Shown: positions 7,768-16,892, counted from the stretch's first letter. The stretch: 64,000 nucleotides of DNA from Nonomuraea africana (GCF_014873535.1 NZ_JADBEF010000001.1:3534001-3598000); one strand, 5' to 3'. The notes: generated from the letters alone by a model not told the origin. Numbers and translations are program-made.

Positions 7768-8711
7768 GCCAGTGCCCCCTTCAGTCGCGCGATCACGGCC
7801 TCCCTGGCGTCGGGCGGCTCCACCACCACGACGTCGGCGCCGAGGCTCGCGATCCACCCGGCCAGCCGCTCGGGATCGGCGAAGACCAGCTCCACCGTGT
7901 CCCATCCGTCGTCCCCTTCGCGTACGGCGCGCGCGACCTGCCGCAGCCCCTCGCAGGCGCCCTGCCGTACCCGCAGGACGGCGGTCCGCTCCTCCATCGC
8001 CTCCTCGGGGAAGCCGACCATCGAGCGCAGGTCCACCCCTTCGGGCACCTCGACCACGCCGGGGCGGCCGATGGCGGCGACCTGGCCGGAGATGCGGCTG
8101 AGCCGGAAGACGCGCGGCGCCTGCCTGTCGCGGTCGAAGCCCGCCACGTACCACTTGCCCCTGCGGCTGATGACGCCCCACGGCTCGACCGTGCGCGTGC
8201 GCACCGACTCCCCCGCGGCGGGGCGGTAGTCGAACCTGACGACCCGCCTGTCGCGCACCGCCTCCCAGAGGGCGGGGAAGGACGGGTCGCGGGTGTCGAC
8301 GCGCAGCTCCAGCGCCTCGCCGGGACCGGCGTCGGTGGCCACGCCGCCCGCACGCAGCTTCAGCAGCGCGCCACTGGCCGCCTCGGCCAGGCTGGCCCGC
8401 TGCCACACCTGCGCGGCCAGGCCCAGCACGGCGGCCTCGTCGGGCTCCAGCGTGATCTCGGGCAGCTCGTAGGCCTCGCGCTGGATCCGGTAGCCCGGCT
8501 CGTCCTCCCACGGGTCGCGATGGACCTCGATCGGGATGCCGATCTCGCGCAGCTCGTTCTTGTCGCGCTCGAACATCCGCTGGAAGGCCTCGTCGCCGTC
8601 GCGGTCGTAGCCGGGCACGGCCTGGCGGATCTGCTCGGCCGACAGCGGCCGGCGCGTCGCGAGCAGGCAGATCACAAGATTGAGCAACCGCTCTGTCTTA
8701 CGGCGCGACAT
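7764..8711 (-). CDS. pafB: WYL-domain transcriptional regulator PafB
   Basis: This is the partner of PafC in the DNA-damage response regulator PafBC. The 315-residue protein has an N-terminal helix-turn-helix (KTERLLNLVICLLATRRPLSAEQIRQAVPGY), a WYL core (FDYRPAAGESVRTRTVEPWG, then GKWYVAGFDRDRQAPRVFRLSRI) and a C-terminal WCX domain. GAGGAGAAGGG lies before ATG 8711. Its upstream region is shared with the divergent DUF3866 gene. Confident from sequence and gene order. Confidence 0.9.
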   Translation of the reverse strand: MSRRKTERLLNLVICLLATRRPLSAEQIRQAVPGYDRDGDEAFQRMFERDKNELREIGIPIEVHRDPWEDEPGYRIQREAYELPEITLEPDEAAVLGLAAQVWQRASLAEAASGALLKLRAGGVATDAGPGEALELRVDTRDPSFPALWEAVRDRRVVRFDYRPAAGESVRTRTVEPWGVISRRGKWYVAGFDRDRQAPRVFRLSRISGQVAAIGRPGVVEVPEGVDLRSMVGFPEEAMEERTAVLRVRQGACEGLRQVARAVREGDDGWDTVELVFADPERLAGWIASLGADVVVVEPPDAREAVIARLKGALA

Positions 8712-8738
8712 CTGCCCTTCTCCTCACTCGTTCGACGC

Positions 8739-8744
8739 TACCCT
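8739..8744 (+). promoter_or_regulatory. -10 box for the leaderless DUF3866 gene
   Basis: TACCCT lies 6 nt before GTG 8751, and no Shine-Dalgarno is present. Confidence 0.4.
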
Positions 8745-8750
8745 GCCTCC

Positions 8751-9809
8751 GTGATCAGATGGCGCAAGGGCGAGGTTGTCGGGATCCGGCGCGAGTGGCC
8801 GGGAGCTGTGGAGCTCGAGGTCACCGTCCCGGAGGGGACGTGCAGGGCGCTGGCCTATCCCCGGCTGGTGGGGCGCCCTGAACCGGGTGACGAGGTGCTG
8901 CTCAACACGACCGCACTCGCGATGGGTCTCGGTACGGGAGGTTACGCCATGGTGGTGGCCGTCCCGAACAGATTGCCGGAAGATCCTGACGGTCCCGGTC
9001 ACCTGGTGAAGGCCCGCTACACCCCTTTGCAGGCCACCGTGCTCGGCGCGGACGAGCAGGACTCCCCCTTCCACGAGCTGCTGCGCGAGGCCGACAGCCT
9101 CGAGGGGATGCCCGTCGTGGTGGCCGACCTGCACTCGGCGCTGCCGCCGATCCTGTGCGGGATGCGGCCGCTGCCCAGGGTCGCCTACGTGATGCTGGAC
9201 GGCGGCGCGCTGCCCGCCTGGTTCTCCATGGCCTGTGCGAAGCTGCGTGAGGTCGGCTGGCTGGCCGGTGTGGTGACCGTGGGCCAGTCCTTCGGCGGCG
9301 ACGTGGAGGCCGTCACCACCCACACCGGGCTGCTGGCCGCCAAGCACGTCCTGAACGCCGACGTGGCGATCGTCACCCAGGGGCCGGGCAACCTCGGCAC
9401 CGGCACCCGGTGGGGGTTCTCGGGGGTGTCGGCTGGCGAGGCGGTCAACGCCGCCGCCGTGCTGGACGGCCGTCCCGTCGCGGCGCTGCGGATCAGCGAG
9501 GGGGACACGCGCGAGCGGCACATCGGCGTCTCGCACCATTCGCTGACCGCCTACGGCAGGGTGGCGCTGACGACCGCCCAGGTGGTCGTGCCCGAGCTGC
9601 CGGGCGAGTTCGGCGAGCGCGTGCGCGACCAGGCCGAGCTGCTGGCCGTACGGCACGAGCTGGTCTCGGTCCCGGTCGACGGGCTGTACGAGGCGCTGCT
9701 CGACTCGCCGGTCAGGCTGTCGACGATGGGGCGGGGCCTGGAGGAGGACCTGGCCTACTTCCTGGCCTCTGCCGCGGCCGGACGGCACGCGGTCACACTT
9801 CTGGGGTAG
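8751..9809 (+). CDS. DUF3866 family protein
   Basis: A 352-residue protein of the conserved actinobacterial DUF3866 family, whose function is not established to my knowledge. The N terminus (VIRWRKGEVVGIRREWPG) reads like a small beta domain. The body contains the family-like stretches HSALPP and MLDGGALP and a GPGNLGTGTRWGFSG glycine motif. GTG 8751 is chosen over longer in-frame extensions, which would run into pafB on the other strand; it also sits at leaderless distance from a -10 box. It is divergent from pafB. Confidence 0.8.
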   Translation: MIRWRKGEVVGIRREWPGAVELEVTVPEGTCRALAYPRLVGRPEPGDEVLLNTTALAMGLGTGGYAMVVAVPNRLPEDPDGPGHLVKARYTPLQATVLGADEQDSPFHELLREADSLEGMPVVVADLHSALPPILCGMRPLPRVAYVMLDGGALPAWFSMACAKLREVGWLAGVVTVGQSFGGDVEAVTTHTGLLAAKHVLNADVAIVTQGPGNLGTGTRWGFSGVSAGEAVNAAAVLDGRPVAALRISEGDTRERHIGVSHHSLTAYGRVALTTAQVVVPELPGEFGERVRDQAELLAVRHELVSVPVDGLYEALLDSPVRLSTMGRGLEEDLAYFLASAAAGRHAVTLLG

Positions 9810-9866
9810 CGCCGGTTCATCCCATGGGTTGAGGACACGACCGATCCTCGCGGGGATCGTGGACTG

Positions 9867-11060
9867 ATGAAGCGAACGCGCATCGCGCTGCTCACGATCC
9901 TGGCGCTGGTCGTGACCGCCTGCGGGGCGGGCGGCGCCGCCTCCGGCAGCGGTCCCGGCGACCACCGGAGCAGCGCTCACAGCAGCTCTCCCAGTGGCAC
10001 TCCCAGTGGCGCTCACAGTGGCCTGCACGGCACCCCCACCGCCGCCCCTGTCACAGCGCCGCCGCGCGGTGGCGAGCGCTTCGTCACGGTGACGATGCCC
10101 AAGCCCTACACGCCCAAGCCGCCCAACGGCGGCACCGACGAGTACCGCTGCTTCCTCATCGATCCCGGCCTGGAGGACGGCGACACCTTCCTGACCGGCA
10201 CCCAGTTCGCCGCGCAGAACGCCGACGTGGTGCACCACGCCATCCTGTTCAGGGTCGACGCCGACAAGATCGCGGGCGTGCGCGCCCACGACGCCAAGGA
10301 GCCCGGCGAGGGCTGGGGCTGCTTCGGCGACGCGGGCGTGGGCGACGCCGACTGGATCGGCCACTGGGCGCCGGGAACCAGCGAGATCCTGCTCGATCCG
10401 AAACTCGGCTACCCGATGGCGGCGGGCAGCGCGCTGATCATGCAGGTGCACTACAGCACGCTGGCCATCGGGGACCGTCCCGCCGGCAGCGACCAGTCGA
10501 GCGTCAGGCTGCGCCTGACCACCGGCAAGCTGACGCCGCTGCGCACCGAGCTGTTCATGGCCCCCATCGAGCTGCCCTGCACGGCTGAGGAGAAGGGCCC
10601 GCTGTGCGAGCGCGAGGCCGCCATCGCCGACGTGAGCAGGCGCTTCAGCCTCGATGCCAAGGAGCAGACCTCCGGGTTGGTGCAGTGGTGCTCGGGCGGC
10701 AAGCCCAAGCCCGGGCCCACCCAGCACTGCGATATGCCGGTCGAGGAGCCCGCCACGCTGCACGCGCTGGCCGGGCACATGCACCTGCTGGGCCGCTCCA
10801 TCAAGGTGGAGCTGAACCCCGGCAAGCCCGGCGCGCAGACGCTGCTCGACGTGCCCGAGTACGACTTCGACAACCAGGCGCTGCGGCCGCTGGCCAAGCC
10901 CGTCACGGTCAAGCCCGGTGACACGATCCGCACCACCTGCACCCACGACGCCGCGCTGCGCGCCAAGCTGCCGCTGCTGCGCGACCTGCCGCCGCGCTAT
11001 GTGGTCTGGGGCGAGGGCACCCAGGACGAGATGTGTCTCGGCATCGTGGTCGCCTCGTAG
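9867..11060 (+). CDS. Secreted lipoprotein with copper type II monooxygenase-like (PHM) fold
   Basis: The 397-residue protein has a lipoprotein signal (about residues 1-19, lipobox VVTAC) followed by a Ser/Gly/Pro-rich linker. The rest resembles the ascorbate-dependent copper monooxygenase (peptidylglycine hydroxylase/DBH) fold. Candidate copper ligands are visible: DVVHHAILF and QVHYST in the first half, and GHMHLLG and DEMCLG (Met ligand type) in the second. It would act at the outer face of the membrane. The substrate is unknown, and a non-catalytic copper-binding role is possible. A short inverted repeat (CGATCC/GGATCG, 9842-9859) lies just upstream. The last 64 nt overlap the convergent DUF3291 gene. 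Confidence 0.75.
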   Translation: MKRTRIALLTILALVVTACGAGGAASGSGPGDHRSSAHSSSPSGTPSGAHSGLHGTPTAAPVTAPPRGGERFVTVTMPKPYTPKPPNGGTDEYRCFLIDPGLEDGDTFLTGTQFAAQNADVVHHAILFRVDADKIAGVRAHDAKEPGEGWGCFGDAGVGDADWIGHWAPGTSEILLDPKLGYPMAAGSALIMQVHYSTLAIGDRPAGSDQSSVRLRLTTGKLTPLRTELFMAPIELPCTAEEKGPLCEREAAIADVSRRFSLDAKEQTSGLVQWCSGGKPKPGPTQHCDMPVEEPATLHALAGHMHLLGRSIKVELNPGKPGAQTLLDVPEYDFDNQALRPLAKPVTVKPGDTIRTTCTHDAALRAKLPLLRDLPPRYVVWGEGTQDEMCLGIVVAS

Positions 11061-11485
11061 AAGTTCTTGAACGTGAACGCCTCGGGGCCGGGCCCCTCGG
11101 CCCTGAGGCGGTCCAGGCGCCCCATGCCCTCGGCGAGCGTCGGGATCGTCCCCACGGGGATCCACCACATCGCGCTGTACGGCTCGGCGACGCGCAGGAA
11201 CCACTCCCTGCGCCGCTTGAGCACCGCCATGTGGGAGCTCTTGTAGACGAAGTTCCACAGCGTCTCGCGCGACTCCCACACCGAGAAGTTGATCACCAGG
11301 TGATCGCCGTAGTCGTGCTGGACGGTGGCGGTCGGATCCGCCTCGTCCTCCTTCAGCCGCCACACGAACCCCGGTGCGGCATCGGAGACCCGGTTGACCG
11401 GCTCCAGGTTGGCGACGAAGTCGGCGAGTTCCGGCGAGTCGAGAGGGGCGCGCAGGTGCGCGACGTTCAGCTGGGCGAGATGCAT
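10997..11485 (-). CDS. DUF3291 domain protein
   Basis: A 162-residue protein matching the DUF3291 pattern: MHLAQLNVAHLRAPLDSPELADFV, then FVWRL, WESRETLWNFVYKSSH and MAVLKRRREWF. The family has the dimeric alpha/beta barrel fold of antibiotic-monooxygenase-like enzymes, but no function is established. It follows the SufR-like regulator by 13 nt and is probably co-transcribed with it. Its 3' end overlaps the lipoprotein gene tail to tail by 64 nt. Confidence 0.8.
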   Translation of the reverse strand: MHLAQLNVAHLRAPLDSPELADFVANLEPVNRVSDAAPGFVWRLKEDEADPTATVQHDYGDHLVINFSVWESRETLWNFVYKSSHMAVLKRRREWFLRVAEPYSAMWWIPVGTIPTLAEGMGRLDRLRAEGPGPEAFTFKNFYEATTMPRHISSWVPSPQTT

Positions 11486-11498
11486 GGACCCTACTATG

Positions 11499-12140
11499 TC
11501 AATTCTCGTTGGTTTTAGAAAGGGTGACGCAGCATTCGCCGGGCCGCGGGTCGAGCCTGGCCCGCCCGGGATCCTGGCCGAGGCCCTCCAGCAGCCCCTG
11601 GCACAGCGCCAGGTTCATCGAGCACACCAGCAGCGGCTGCTCCTCCGCCAGCGCGTGGAAGGGGCAGTTGCGCTGCCTGACCTCCCCCTCCTCGGTGTAG
11701 GGCTCGTACCCGCGCTCGCGCAGCACCTCCGCCACATCGGCCGCGCCCCCTCGCGCGGCGGCCAGCCTGCGCCCCAGCCCGCGGGCGGCCTCCTCGGCCT
11801 GCTCCTCGCCGCCCAGCAGGTCGACGACCTCGGCCAGCACCGAGGCGAGCGAGCCGTAGTCGCGAGGGGGCAGGCTCACCGACAGCTCCACGCCCGCCCT
11901 GCGGTAGACCTTCGCCGGACGGCCGCTGCCGGGCCCCTTGCGCTCCTGCGGCCGGAAGGCGGCCTCCAGCAGCCCCGCCTCGACCAGCTTGTCGAGATGA
12001 TGGGCCGCCAGCGTCCTGGACACTCCCGCGGCCTCGGCCGCCTCGCCGCGGCCCACCTCACCGCCGCTGGCCGCCACGAACGCGTACAGGCTGCGGCGGA
12101 CGGGATCGCTCAGCTGGGACAGGGCCTCGAGGTCGCTCAC
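11499..12140 (-). CDS. SufR/ArsR-like winged-helix regulator with C-terminal cysteines
   Basis: This 213-residue transcription factor resembles COG2345 regulators. An N-terminal winged helix (about 1-75: LSDPVRRSLYAFV, VSRTLAAHHLDKLVEAGLL) is followed by a beta-wing with GPGSGRPAKVYRR. The C-terminal part has a cysteine set NCPFH, VCSMNLALC and ECC, which in SufR relatives binds an Fe-S cluster. This suggests redox or iron-sulfur sensing (inference). A -10 box 7 nt before GTG 12140 makes it leaderless. The only other obvious member of its operon is the DUF3291 gene; no suf operon is nearby. Confidence 0.82.
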   Translation of the reverse strand: MSDLEALSQLSDPVRRSLYAFVAASGGEVGRGEAAEAAGVSRTLAAHHLDKLVEAGLLEAAFRPQERKGPGSGRPAKVYRRAGVELSVSLPPRDYGSLASVLAEVVDLLGGEEQAEEAARGLGRRLAAARGGAADVAEVLRERGYEPYTEEGEVRQRNCPFHALAEEQPLLVCSMNLALCQGLLEGLGQDPGRARLDPRPGECCVTLSKTNEN

Positions 12141-12147
12141 AGCGGGG

Positions 12148-12153
12148 AGTCTA
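12148..12153 (-). promoter_or_regulatory. -10 box for the leaderless SufR-like gene
   Basis: On the minus strand TAGACT lies 7 nt before GTG 12140; no Shine-Dalgarno is present. Confidence 0.4.
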
Positions 12154-12160
12154 CGAGCCC

Positions 12161-13051
12161 CTAGTAGGCGGCCAGCACGTCCACGACGAACACCAGCGTG
12201 TCAGCCCCGGTGATGCCGAACTGTGGGTGGCCCGTCGCGCCGTAGCCGTGGGAGGGCGGGACGATCATCAGCACCCTGCTGCCGGTCGGGACGCCGACGA
12301 GCGCGCGGTCCCAGCCCTTGATGACGCTCCCCTCACCGATCTTGAACGCCTTGGGCTGACCCGACTTCCAGGTGGAGTCGAAGACCTTCCTGCTCCCCCA
12401 CACCGCGCCCTCGTGCTGGGTGACCAGCAGCTGCCCCGCCTTCGTCCTGGGCCCGTCGCCGCGCTCGAGCACCTTCGCGGCGAAGGCGCGGGGCGCGGGG
12501 CCCGCGGGGATGGACAGCCTCGGGCGGCCCTCGCCGCTCACCCTGACCCCGCCCAGGGCGCCCGTCCCCGAGGCGTGGGCGTTCCTGGCGTGGGCACCGA
12601 GGATATCGATCACGTAGAACAGCTCGTCGTCGGGGCCGATGCCCTGCGGCGGGTTGGCGCCGAAGCCGTCCTTGGGCGGGATCGCGGCGATCACCCTGCT
12701 GCCCACCGCGCGGCCCTGCAGCGCCTTGTCCAGGCCCGGCAGCAGCTGCCCGACGGGGAAGGCCGCCGGCGTGCCGCGGTTGAAGCTGGAGTCGACCAGG
12801 CGGTTCTCCCTGCCGTCCCAGATGTGCGCGGTGTACTGCACGATCGCCACGTCGTTCTTGCCCAGCTTCGCGCCCTTGCCCGCGGTGAGCTGGTCGATCT
12901 GCAGGTCGGCCGAGGGCTTGCCGGCCGGGAAGACGATGGTCGGCTTGGCCCCGAACTCCCCGCCCACCTTCAGGTCGAGATCGTCACCGGCGGAGGCGCC
13001 CGTGCACGCGGTCAGCAGCGCCAGCGGCACCAGCAGCAGGAGCAGGCGCAT
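12161..13051 (-). CDS. Lipoprotein with two FKBP-type prolyl isomerase domains
   Basis: A 296-residue predicted extracytoplasmic peptidyl-prolyl cis-trans isomerase. ATG 13051 follows GGGAGGACGTCC and begins a lipoprotein signal (MRLLLLLVPLALLTAC, lipobox LTAC). Two FKBP-like domains follow. The first has VQYTAHIWDG, LPGLDKAL and AIPP; the second has VFDSTW, IKGWDRALVG, LMIVPPSHGYG and a final VFVVDVLAAY. The second retains more of the active-site aromatic set. It is a divergent paralog of the gene just upstream, and folding of exported proteins is the likely role. Confidence 0.88.
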   Translation of the reverse strand: MRLLLLLVPLALLTACTGASAGDDLDLKVGGEFGAKPTIVFPAGKPSADLQIDQLTAGKGAKLGKNDVAIVQYTAHIWDGRENRLVDSSFNRGTPAAFPVGQLLPGLDKALQGRAVGSRVIAAIPPKDGFGANPPQGIGPDDELFYVIDILGAHARNAHASGTGALGGVRVSGEGRPRLSIPAGPAPRAFAAKVLERGDGPRTKAGQLLVTQHEGAVWGSRKVFDSTWKSGQPKAFKIGEGSVIKGWDRALVGVPTGSRVLMIVPPSHGYGATGHPQFGITGADTLVFVVDVLAAY

Positions 13052-13087
13052 GGACGTCCTCCCTGAGACACACCCGTCGGACACGAA

Positions 13088-13118
13088 GGCCCGGCGGCAG
13101 AGAGTCTGCCACCGGGCC
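13088..13118 (-). terminator. Terminator hairpin between the two FKBP genes
   Basis: Arms 13088-13101 and 13105-13118 pair at 13 of 14 positions around a 3-nt loop, flanked by a further inverted pair ACACGAA/TTCGTGT (13081-13087 and 13134-13140). It directly follows the stop of the upstream FKBP gene. Confidence 0.7.
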
Positions 13119-13139
13119 ACCGGTCTATCAGATTTCGTG

Positions 13140-14075
13140 TCAGTAGGCGGCCAGAACGTCCACCACGAACACCAGCGTGCTGCTGGCCGGGATGGTGCCG
13201 GAGTCCTTGTCGCCGTAGCCCAGGTTCGGCGGGATCACCAGCAGCAGGCGGCTGCCGACCTTGGCGCCCTCGAGCGCCTGGTCCCAGCCCTTGATGACCT
13301 GGCCGGTGCCGACGCCCTGCAGGGTGAACGGGTCCTTGCCCCAGCTGGAGTCGAACTGCTTGTCGCTGCCCCAGAGCTTGCCCGTGTAGTGGACGACGAC
13401 CGACTGGTTCTTCTGGACGGCCGGGCCGGTGCCCTCGATGACCGTCTTGTTGATCAGCTTGGCCGGCGGCTTGTCAGCGGTCTTGGTGGTCAGCACCGGC
13501 GCGGCGTCGCCCCCGGGGTTGGTCAGCTTCACGCCCTTGACCTTGGGGTCCTTCGCCTCGCCCCGCGCCGCCTTGGGCAGCGTGGAGACCAGATCGAAGA
13601 CGAACACCCGCGGCTTGGAGGTGTCGACGCCGTTCTGCTTGGCCTGGGCCAGCTCCTGCTCGGTGTAGCTGTCGTTGGCCACGACGGTCATGAAGCGGCC
13701 GCCGAGCTTGGTCTTGCCGAAGCCGTCGATCATCACCTTCGGCATGTTGTCGTTGACGGTGATCGGCTCGGTCTTCTTGGTGTCGTAGGTCGAGCCCTCG
13801 AGCGTGTTCTGCTTGCCGTCCCAGCTCCAGACGGACAGGTTCACGAACACGGTGTCGCCCTTGGCGACACCGGCGCCCGTGCCGGGGCTCAGCACCTCCA
13901 TCGACGACTTCTTGGCGGGGTCGCCGGCGGGGAAGGTCACCGTGGGCTTGGCGCCCACGTTTCCGGTGACCTTCGGCCCCGACGCCGCTGCGGGCGCGTC
14001 ACTGGCGGGCTGCGTGCCGCACGCTGCGGCGAAGATCAAAGGCACTGCTGCAAGTACGGCCAGGCGGCGGCGCAT
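13140..14075 (-). CDS. Lipoprotein with two FKBP-type prolyl isomerase domains
   Basis: A 311-residue extracytoplasmic isomerase with a lipoprotein signal (MRRRLAVLAAVPLIFAAAC). The N-terminal domain (about 40-170) is FKBP-like but degenerate. The C-terminal domain is a standard FKBP: VVVHYTGKLWG, FDSSW, VIKGWDQALEG, LLVIPPNLGYG, VFVVDVLAAY. GAGGGAACTCC precedes the ATG. It lies directly downstream of pafA on the same strand. Gene duplication with the neighbour is clear from the same domain order and C-terminal VFVVDVLAAY. Confidence 0.9.
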   Translation of the reverse strand: MRRRLAVLAAVPLIFAAACGTQPASDAPAAASGPKVTGNVGAKPTVTFPAGDPAKKSSMEVLSPGTGAGVAKGDTVFVNLSVWSWDGKQNTLEGSTYDTKKTEPITVNDNMPKVMIDGFGKTKLGGRFMTVVANDSYTEQELAQAKQNGVDTSKPRVFVFDLVSTLPKAARGEAKDPKVKGVKLTNPGGDAAPVLTTKTADKPPAKLINKTVIEGTGPAVQKNQSVVVHYTGKLWGSDKQFDSSWGKDPFTLQGVGTGQVIKGWDQALEGAKVGSRLLLVIPPNLGYGDKDSGTIPASSTLVFVVDVLAAY

Positions 14076-14161
14076 GGAGTTCCCTCAAGGAAGTCGGACA
14101 GGTTCGCGTCACCCTACCCGACCCCCGTGTACGACCTTGATAAGTAACCGGTAAACGGTTC

Positions 14162-15520
14162 TCACATTCCGGCGATGAGCTTGTCCACCCTCTCGTCGAC
14201 GCTGCGGAAGGGGTCCTTGCACAGCACGGTGCGCTGCGCCTGGTCGTTGAGCTTGAGGTGCACCCAGTCGACGGTGAAGTCGCGCCGCTTCTCCTGCGCC
14301 TTGCGGATGAACTCCCCGCGCAGCCGCGCCCTGGTGGTCTGCGGCGGCACCGACTTGGCCTCGAAGATCTTGAGGTCGGAGGCCACCCGCTCGACCGCGC
14401 CGCGCTTCTGCAGCAGGTAGTAGAGGCCGCGCCGGCGGTGCACGTCGTGGTAGGCCAGGTCGAGCTGGGCCACCCGCGGGCTGGACAGCGGCAGGTCGTA
14501 CTTCTTCCGGTAGCGCTCGATGAGCTGGTACTTCGTCACCCAGTCGATCTCGCGGGAGACGAGATCGAGGTTGCCGGTCTCGACCGCGCGCAGCGTGCGC
14601 TCCCACAGCTCGAGCACCCTGCGCGCGATGGGGTCGCCGCCGCGCCTGTCGACGAAGTCCTTGGCCTTGGTGAGGTACTCCTGCTGGATCTCCAGCGAGG
14701 AGGCCTCGCGCCCGTTGGCCAGGCGGACCCTGCGGCGTCCGGTCATGTCGTGGGAGACCTCGCGGATGGCCCTGATCGGGTTCTCAAGCGACAGGTCGCG
14801 CATCACCGTGCCCGCCTCGATCATCCGCAGCACCAGGTCGGTGGCGCCGACCTTGAGCAGCATCGTCGACTCGCTCATGTTGGAGTCGCCGACGATGACG
14901 TGCAGCCTGCGGAAGCGCTCGGCGTCGGCGTGCGGCTCGTCGCGCGTGTTGATGATCGGCCTGGACCTGGTCGTGGCGCTGGAGACGCCCTCCCAGATGT
15001 GCTCGGCCCGCTGCGAGACGCAGTAGACCGCGCCGCGCGGCGTCTGCAGCACCTTGCCGGCGCCGCAGATGATCTGCCGGGTGACCAGGAACGGGATCAG
15101 CACGTCGGCCAGGCGGCCGAACTCGCCGTGCCTGCCGACCAGATAGTTCTCGTGACAGCCGTAGGAGTTGCCGGCTGAGTCGGTGTTGTTCTTGAACAGG
15201 TAGATGTCACCGGCGATGCCCTCTTCGCGCAGCCGCTTCTCGGCGTCGACGAGCAGGCCCTCGAGGATGCGCTCGCCCGCCTTGTCGTGGGTGACGAGCT
15301 CGATGACGTTGTCACACTCTGGTGTTGCGTACTCGGGGTGGCTGCCCACGTCGAGATAGAGACGCGCGCCGTTGCGGAGGAAGACATTGCTCGATCGGCC
15401 CCAGGAGACGACCCGGCGGAACAGGTAGCGGGCGACCTCGTCCGGAGACAGCCTGCGCTGCCCCCTGAACGTGCAGGTCACGCCGTACTCGTTCTCCAGC
15501 CCGAAGATGCGACGATCCAT
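14162..15520 (-). CDS. pafA: Pup-protein ligase PafA
   Basis: PafA joins the C-terminal glutamate of Pup to substrate lysines using ATP, marking proteins for the proteasome. It is 452 residues, the length of mycobacterial PafA. The carboxylate-amine-ligase-like fold shows FGLENEYG (residues 6-13, metal-binding Glu), [18 protein letters not shown] (catalytic Asp near 57), LYKN-type [21 protein letters not shown], and [22 protein letters not shown] 15520 is preferred over GTG 15523 because a -10 box sits 6 nt before it. It is distinguished from Dop by the start motif and by lacking the Dop loop. Confidence 0.96.
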   Translation of the reverse strand: MDRRIFGLENEYGVTCTFRGQRRLSPDEVARYLFRRVVSWGRSSNVFLRNGARLYLDVGSHPEYATPECDNVIELVTHDKAGERILEGLLVDAEKRLREEGIAGDIYLFKNNTDSAGNSYGCHENYLVGRHGEFGRLADVLIPFLVTRQIICGAGKVLQTPRGAVYCVSQRAEHIWEGVSSATTRSRPIINTRDEPHADAERFRRLHVIVGDSNMSESTMLLKVGATDLVLRMIEAGTVMRDLSLENPIRAIREVSHDMTGRRRVRLANGREASSLEIQQEYLTKAKDFVDRRGGDPIARRVLELWERTLRAVETGNLDLVSREIDWVTKYQLIERYRKKYDLPLSSPRVAQLDLAYHDVHRRRGLYYLLQKRGAVERVASDLKIFEAKSVPPQTTRARLRGEFIRKAQEKRRDFTVDWVHLKLNDQAQRTVLCKDPFRSVDERVDKLIAGM

Positions 15521-15526
15521 CACCTC

Positions 15527-15532
15527 ACACTA
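15527..15532 (-). promoter_or_regulatory. -10 box for leaderless pafA
   Basis: On the minus strand TAGTGT lies 6 nt before ATG 15520. The rest of the 15524-15837 gap is AT-richer near pafA, fits a promoter, and holds no other gene that I see. Confidence 0.35.
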
Positions 15533-15787
15533 GTTCCCCGAAAAGGCCAGCGGGAGAGATCTTCGCGTGTTTCGGTTTTCTTTCAATTACCGAGCGCGTT
15601 GCCCGACCCGCAATTGAGCCTGTCCGACTCGACACCCCCGATCCGCGTGAGGGGACCGCGAGAGGTGGCTCAGGAGACCTGATCGGGTCTGTGGGGCCTC
15701 GGTCGGCGACGGCGCGGACCCCTCCGCGCCGTCCTACCGGCTCCACGCCCTCCTGTGCACGCCACTGCGCCCGGCCCTGCTACGGCC

Positions 15788-15841
15788 GTGAGCGCGGCTC
15801 GCGGGACCGCCGCCCCCGCGGACGGTCCCGCGCCCGCTCAC
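15788..15841 (-). terminator. Strong hairpin at the end of the secreted-protein gene
   Basis: Perfect 10-bp arms (15800-15809 and 15823-15832) surround a 13-nt loop. They are extended by an outer GTGAGCG/CGCTCAC pair that includes the stop codon of the secreted-protein gene. Confidence 0.65.
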
Positions 15842-16359
15842 GGAGTGAAGATCTCCTGAACCTTCACGATCTGGCCCTTGTGAACCGTGATGAGCGACGG
15901 ACGCTCCCCCGCCTTCGCCCACTTGATCAGCGCACTCCTCGAGCAGCTCTTGTTGCCGAGCCCGGTCCTGCGGTCGACCGTCATGTTCCCCCCCGAGCTG
16001 TCGCAGCCGAAGGCGCTGAGGAAGACCACCTTCTTGGCGATGGGCGAGGCGTAGGCGGTCACGTCGCCCTCGGGCGGCCCGACGAAGAAGCCCTCGGTGT
16101 GCTTGTCCTTCTTCCACTTGATCGGCTCGTACTCGGCCGTGCCGTCGGCGCTCACGGCCGTGATCCAGCCGCGCAGGATGCCGTTGCGGCGGGAGTGGAG
16201 GCCCTTGGTGAAGTCATGGCCCGGATCGGCCTGGAAGGTCGTCCCGAAGATCGTGGGCACCTTGTACTTCGGGATGCCACCGGCCGCCGCCACGGCGGTG
16301 CCGCCGGTGAGGGCCAGGGAGCAGGCGAGGGCGGCGACGCCGGTCGCGAGGGTTCTCAT
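15838..16359 (-). CDS. Secreted protein of unknown function
   Basis: A 173-residue protein with a Sec signal peptide (MRTLATGVAALACSLALTGGTAVAAAG, cleavage near AVA-AAG). The mature part has two cysteines that could form a disulfide (FGCDSSGG and NKSCSRSAL) and a motif resembling a small beta barrel (LITVHKGQIVKVQEIF). I do not recognise a family. ATG 16359 has AAAGAG about 9 nt upstream; GTG 16365 two codons earlier is an alternative. It is monocistronic, between pafA and prcA. Confidence 0.75.
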   Translation of the reverse strand: MRTLATGVAALACSLALTGGTAVAAAGGIPKYKVPTIFGTTFQADPGHDFTKGLHSRRNGILRGWITAVSADGTAEYEPIKWKKDKHTEGFFVGPPEGDVTAYASPIAKKVVFLSAFGCDSSGGNMTVDRRTGLGNKSCSRSALIKWAKAGERPSLITVHKGQIVKVQEIFTP

Positions 16360-16864
16360 CTTCACACGCTCTTTGATCCACAACCTGGAACCCCGGTTCG
16401 CCCGAACCAACGTGATCCCGGTCACATCGGACGAGAGCGAGAACACCGTAACAGCGAGCAACGGATACGACCGAAGGAGGGCCTACGACGCATCGGGGGC
16501 TGGGGCCATGCAGGAGAAGCGGCGGCAAGGCCTAACGCGAAGTGACCAGGGCCTCCGAGGGACGCCTGACTGTGATCCAGACGCGGGAGCTCCTTCAGAG
16601 GGACCAGGACATCTCCTGACGGCCGACAGAAGGTCCAGAAGGGACCGACGCGCCGCCTCATGGCGAGAGGGCTGCTCTCCGCCCGCCACCTCAGGGCGAG
16701 AGATCCCGTCCTCGCCACAGGGCACGAGGGCTCGCCGTCGTAGGGCTGCCAGGGCTGGAGATTCTCCAGAGAGCGGTCATGACCGACGAGGAGACGCGTG
16801 TGGAACGAAGCGGGCGATGTAACGGCGAGCGGCCGGAGTCCCGCTGGAGGAGCGTGGACGACAG

Positions 16865-16892
16865 ACGGCCACCGAGTGACCCCGGTGGCCGT
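16865..16892 (-). terminator. Terminator hairpin after prcBA
   Basis: Perfect 10-bp inverted arms (16865-16874 and 16883-16892) with an 8-nt loop, about 60 nt beyond the prcA stop. The remaining sequence 16366-16950 has no supported gene; two short copies of a CTCA-GG-GAGAG motif occur near 16660-16695. Confidence 0.65.

Noticed and set aside
8724..11363. 879-codon minus-strand frame across the DUF3866 and lipoprotein genes
   Set aside because: Both plus-strand genes show clear family motifs and start signals; the antisense frame shows none.
15600..15640. Possible tRNA or small RNA in the pafA upstream gap
   Set aside because: No cloverleaf or conserved T-loop sequence could be traced; the sequence fits a promoter region.
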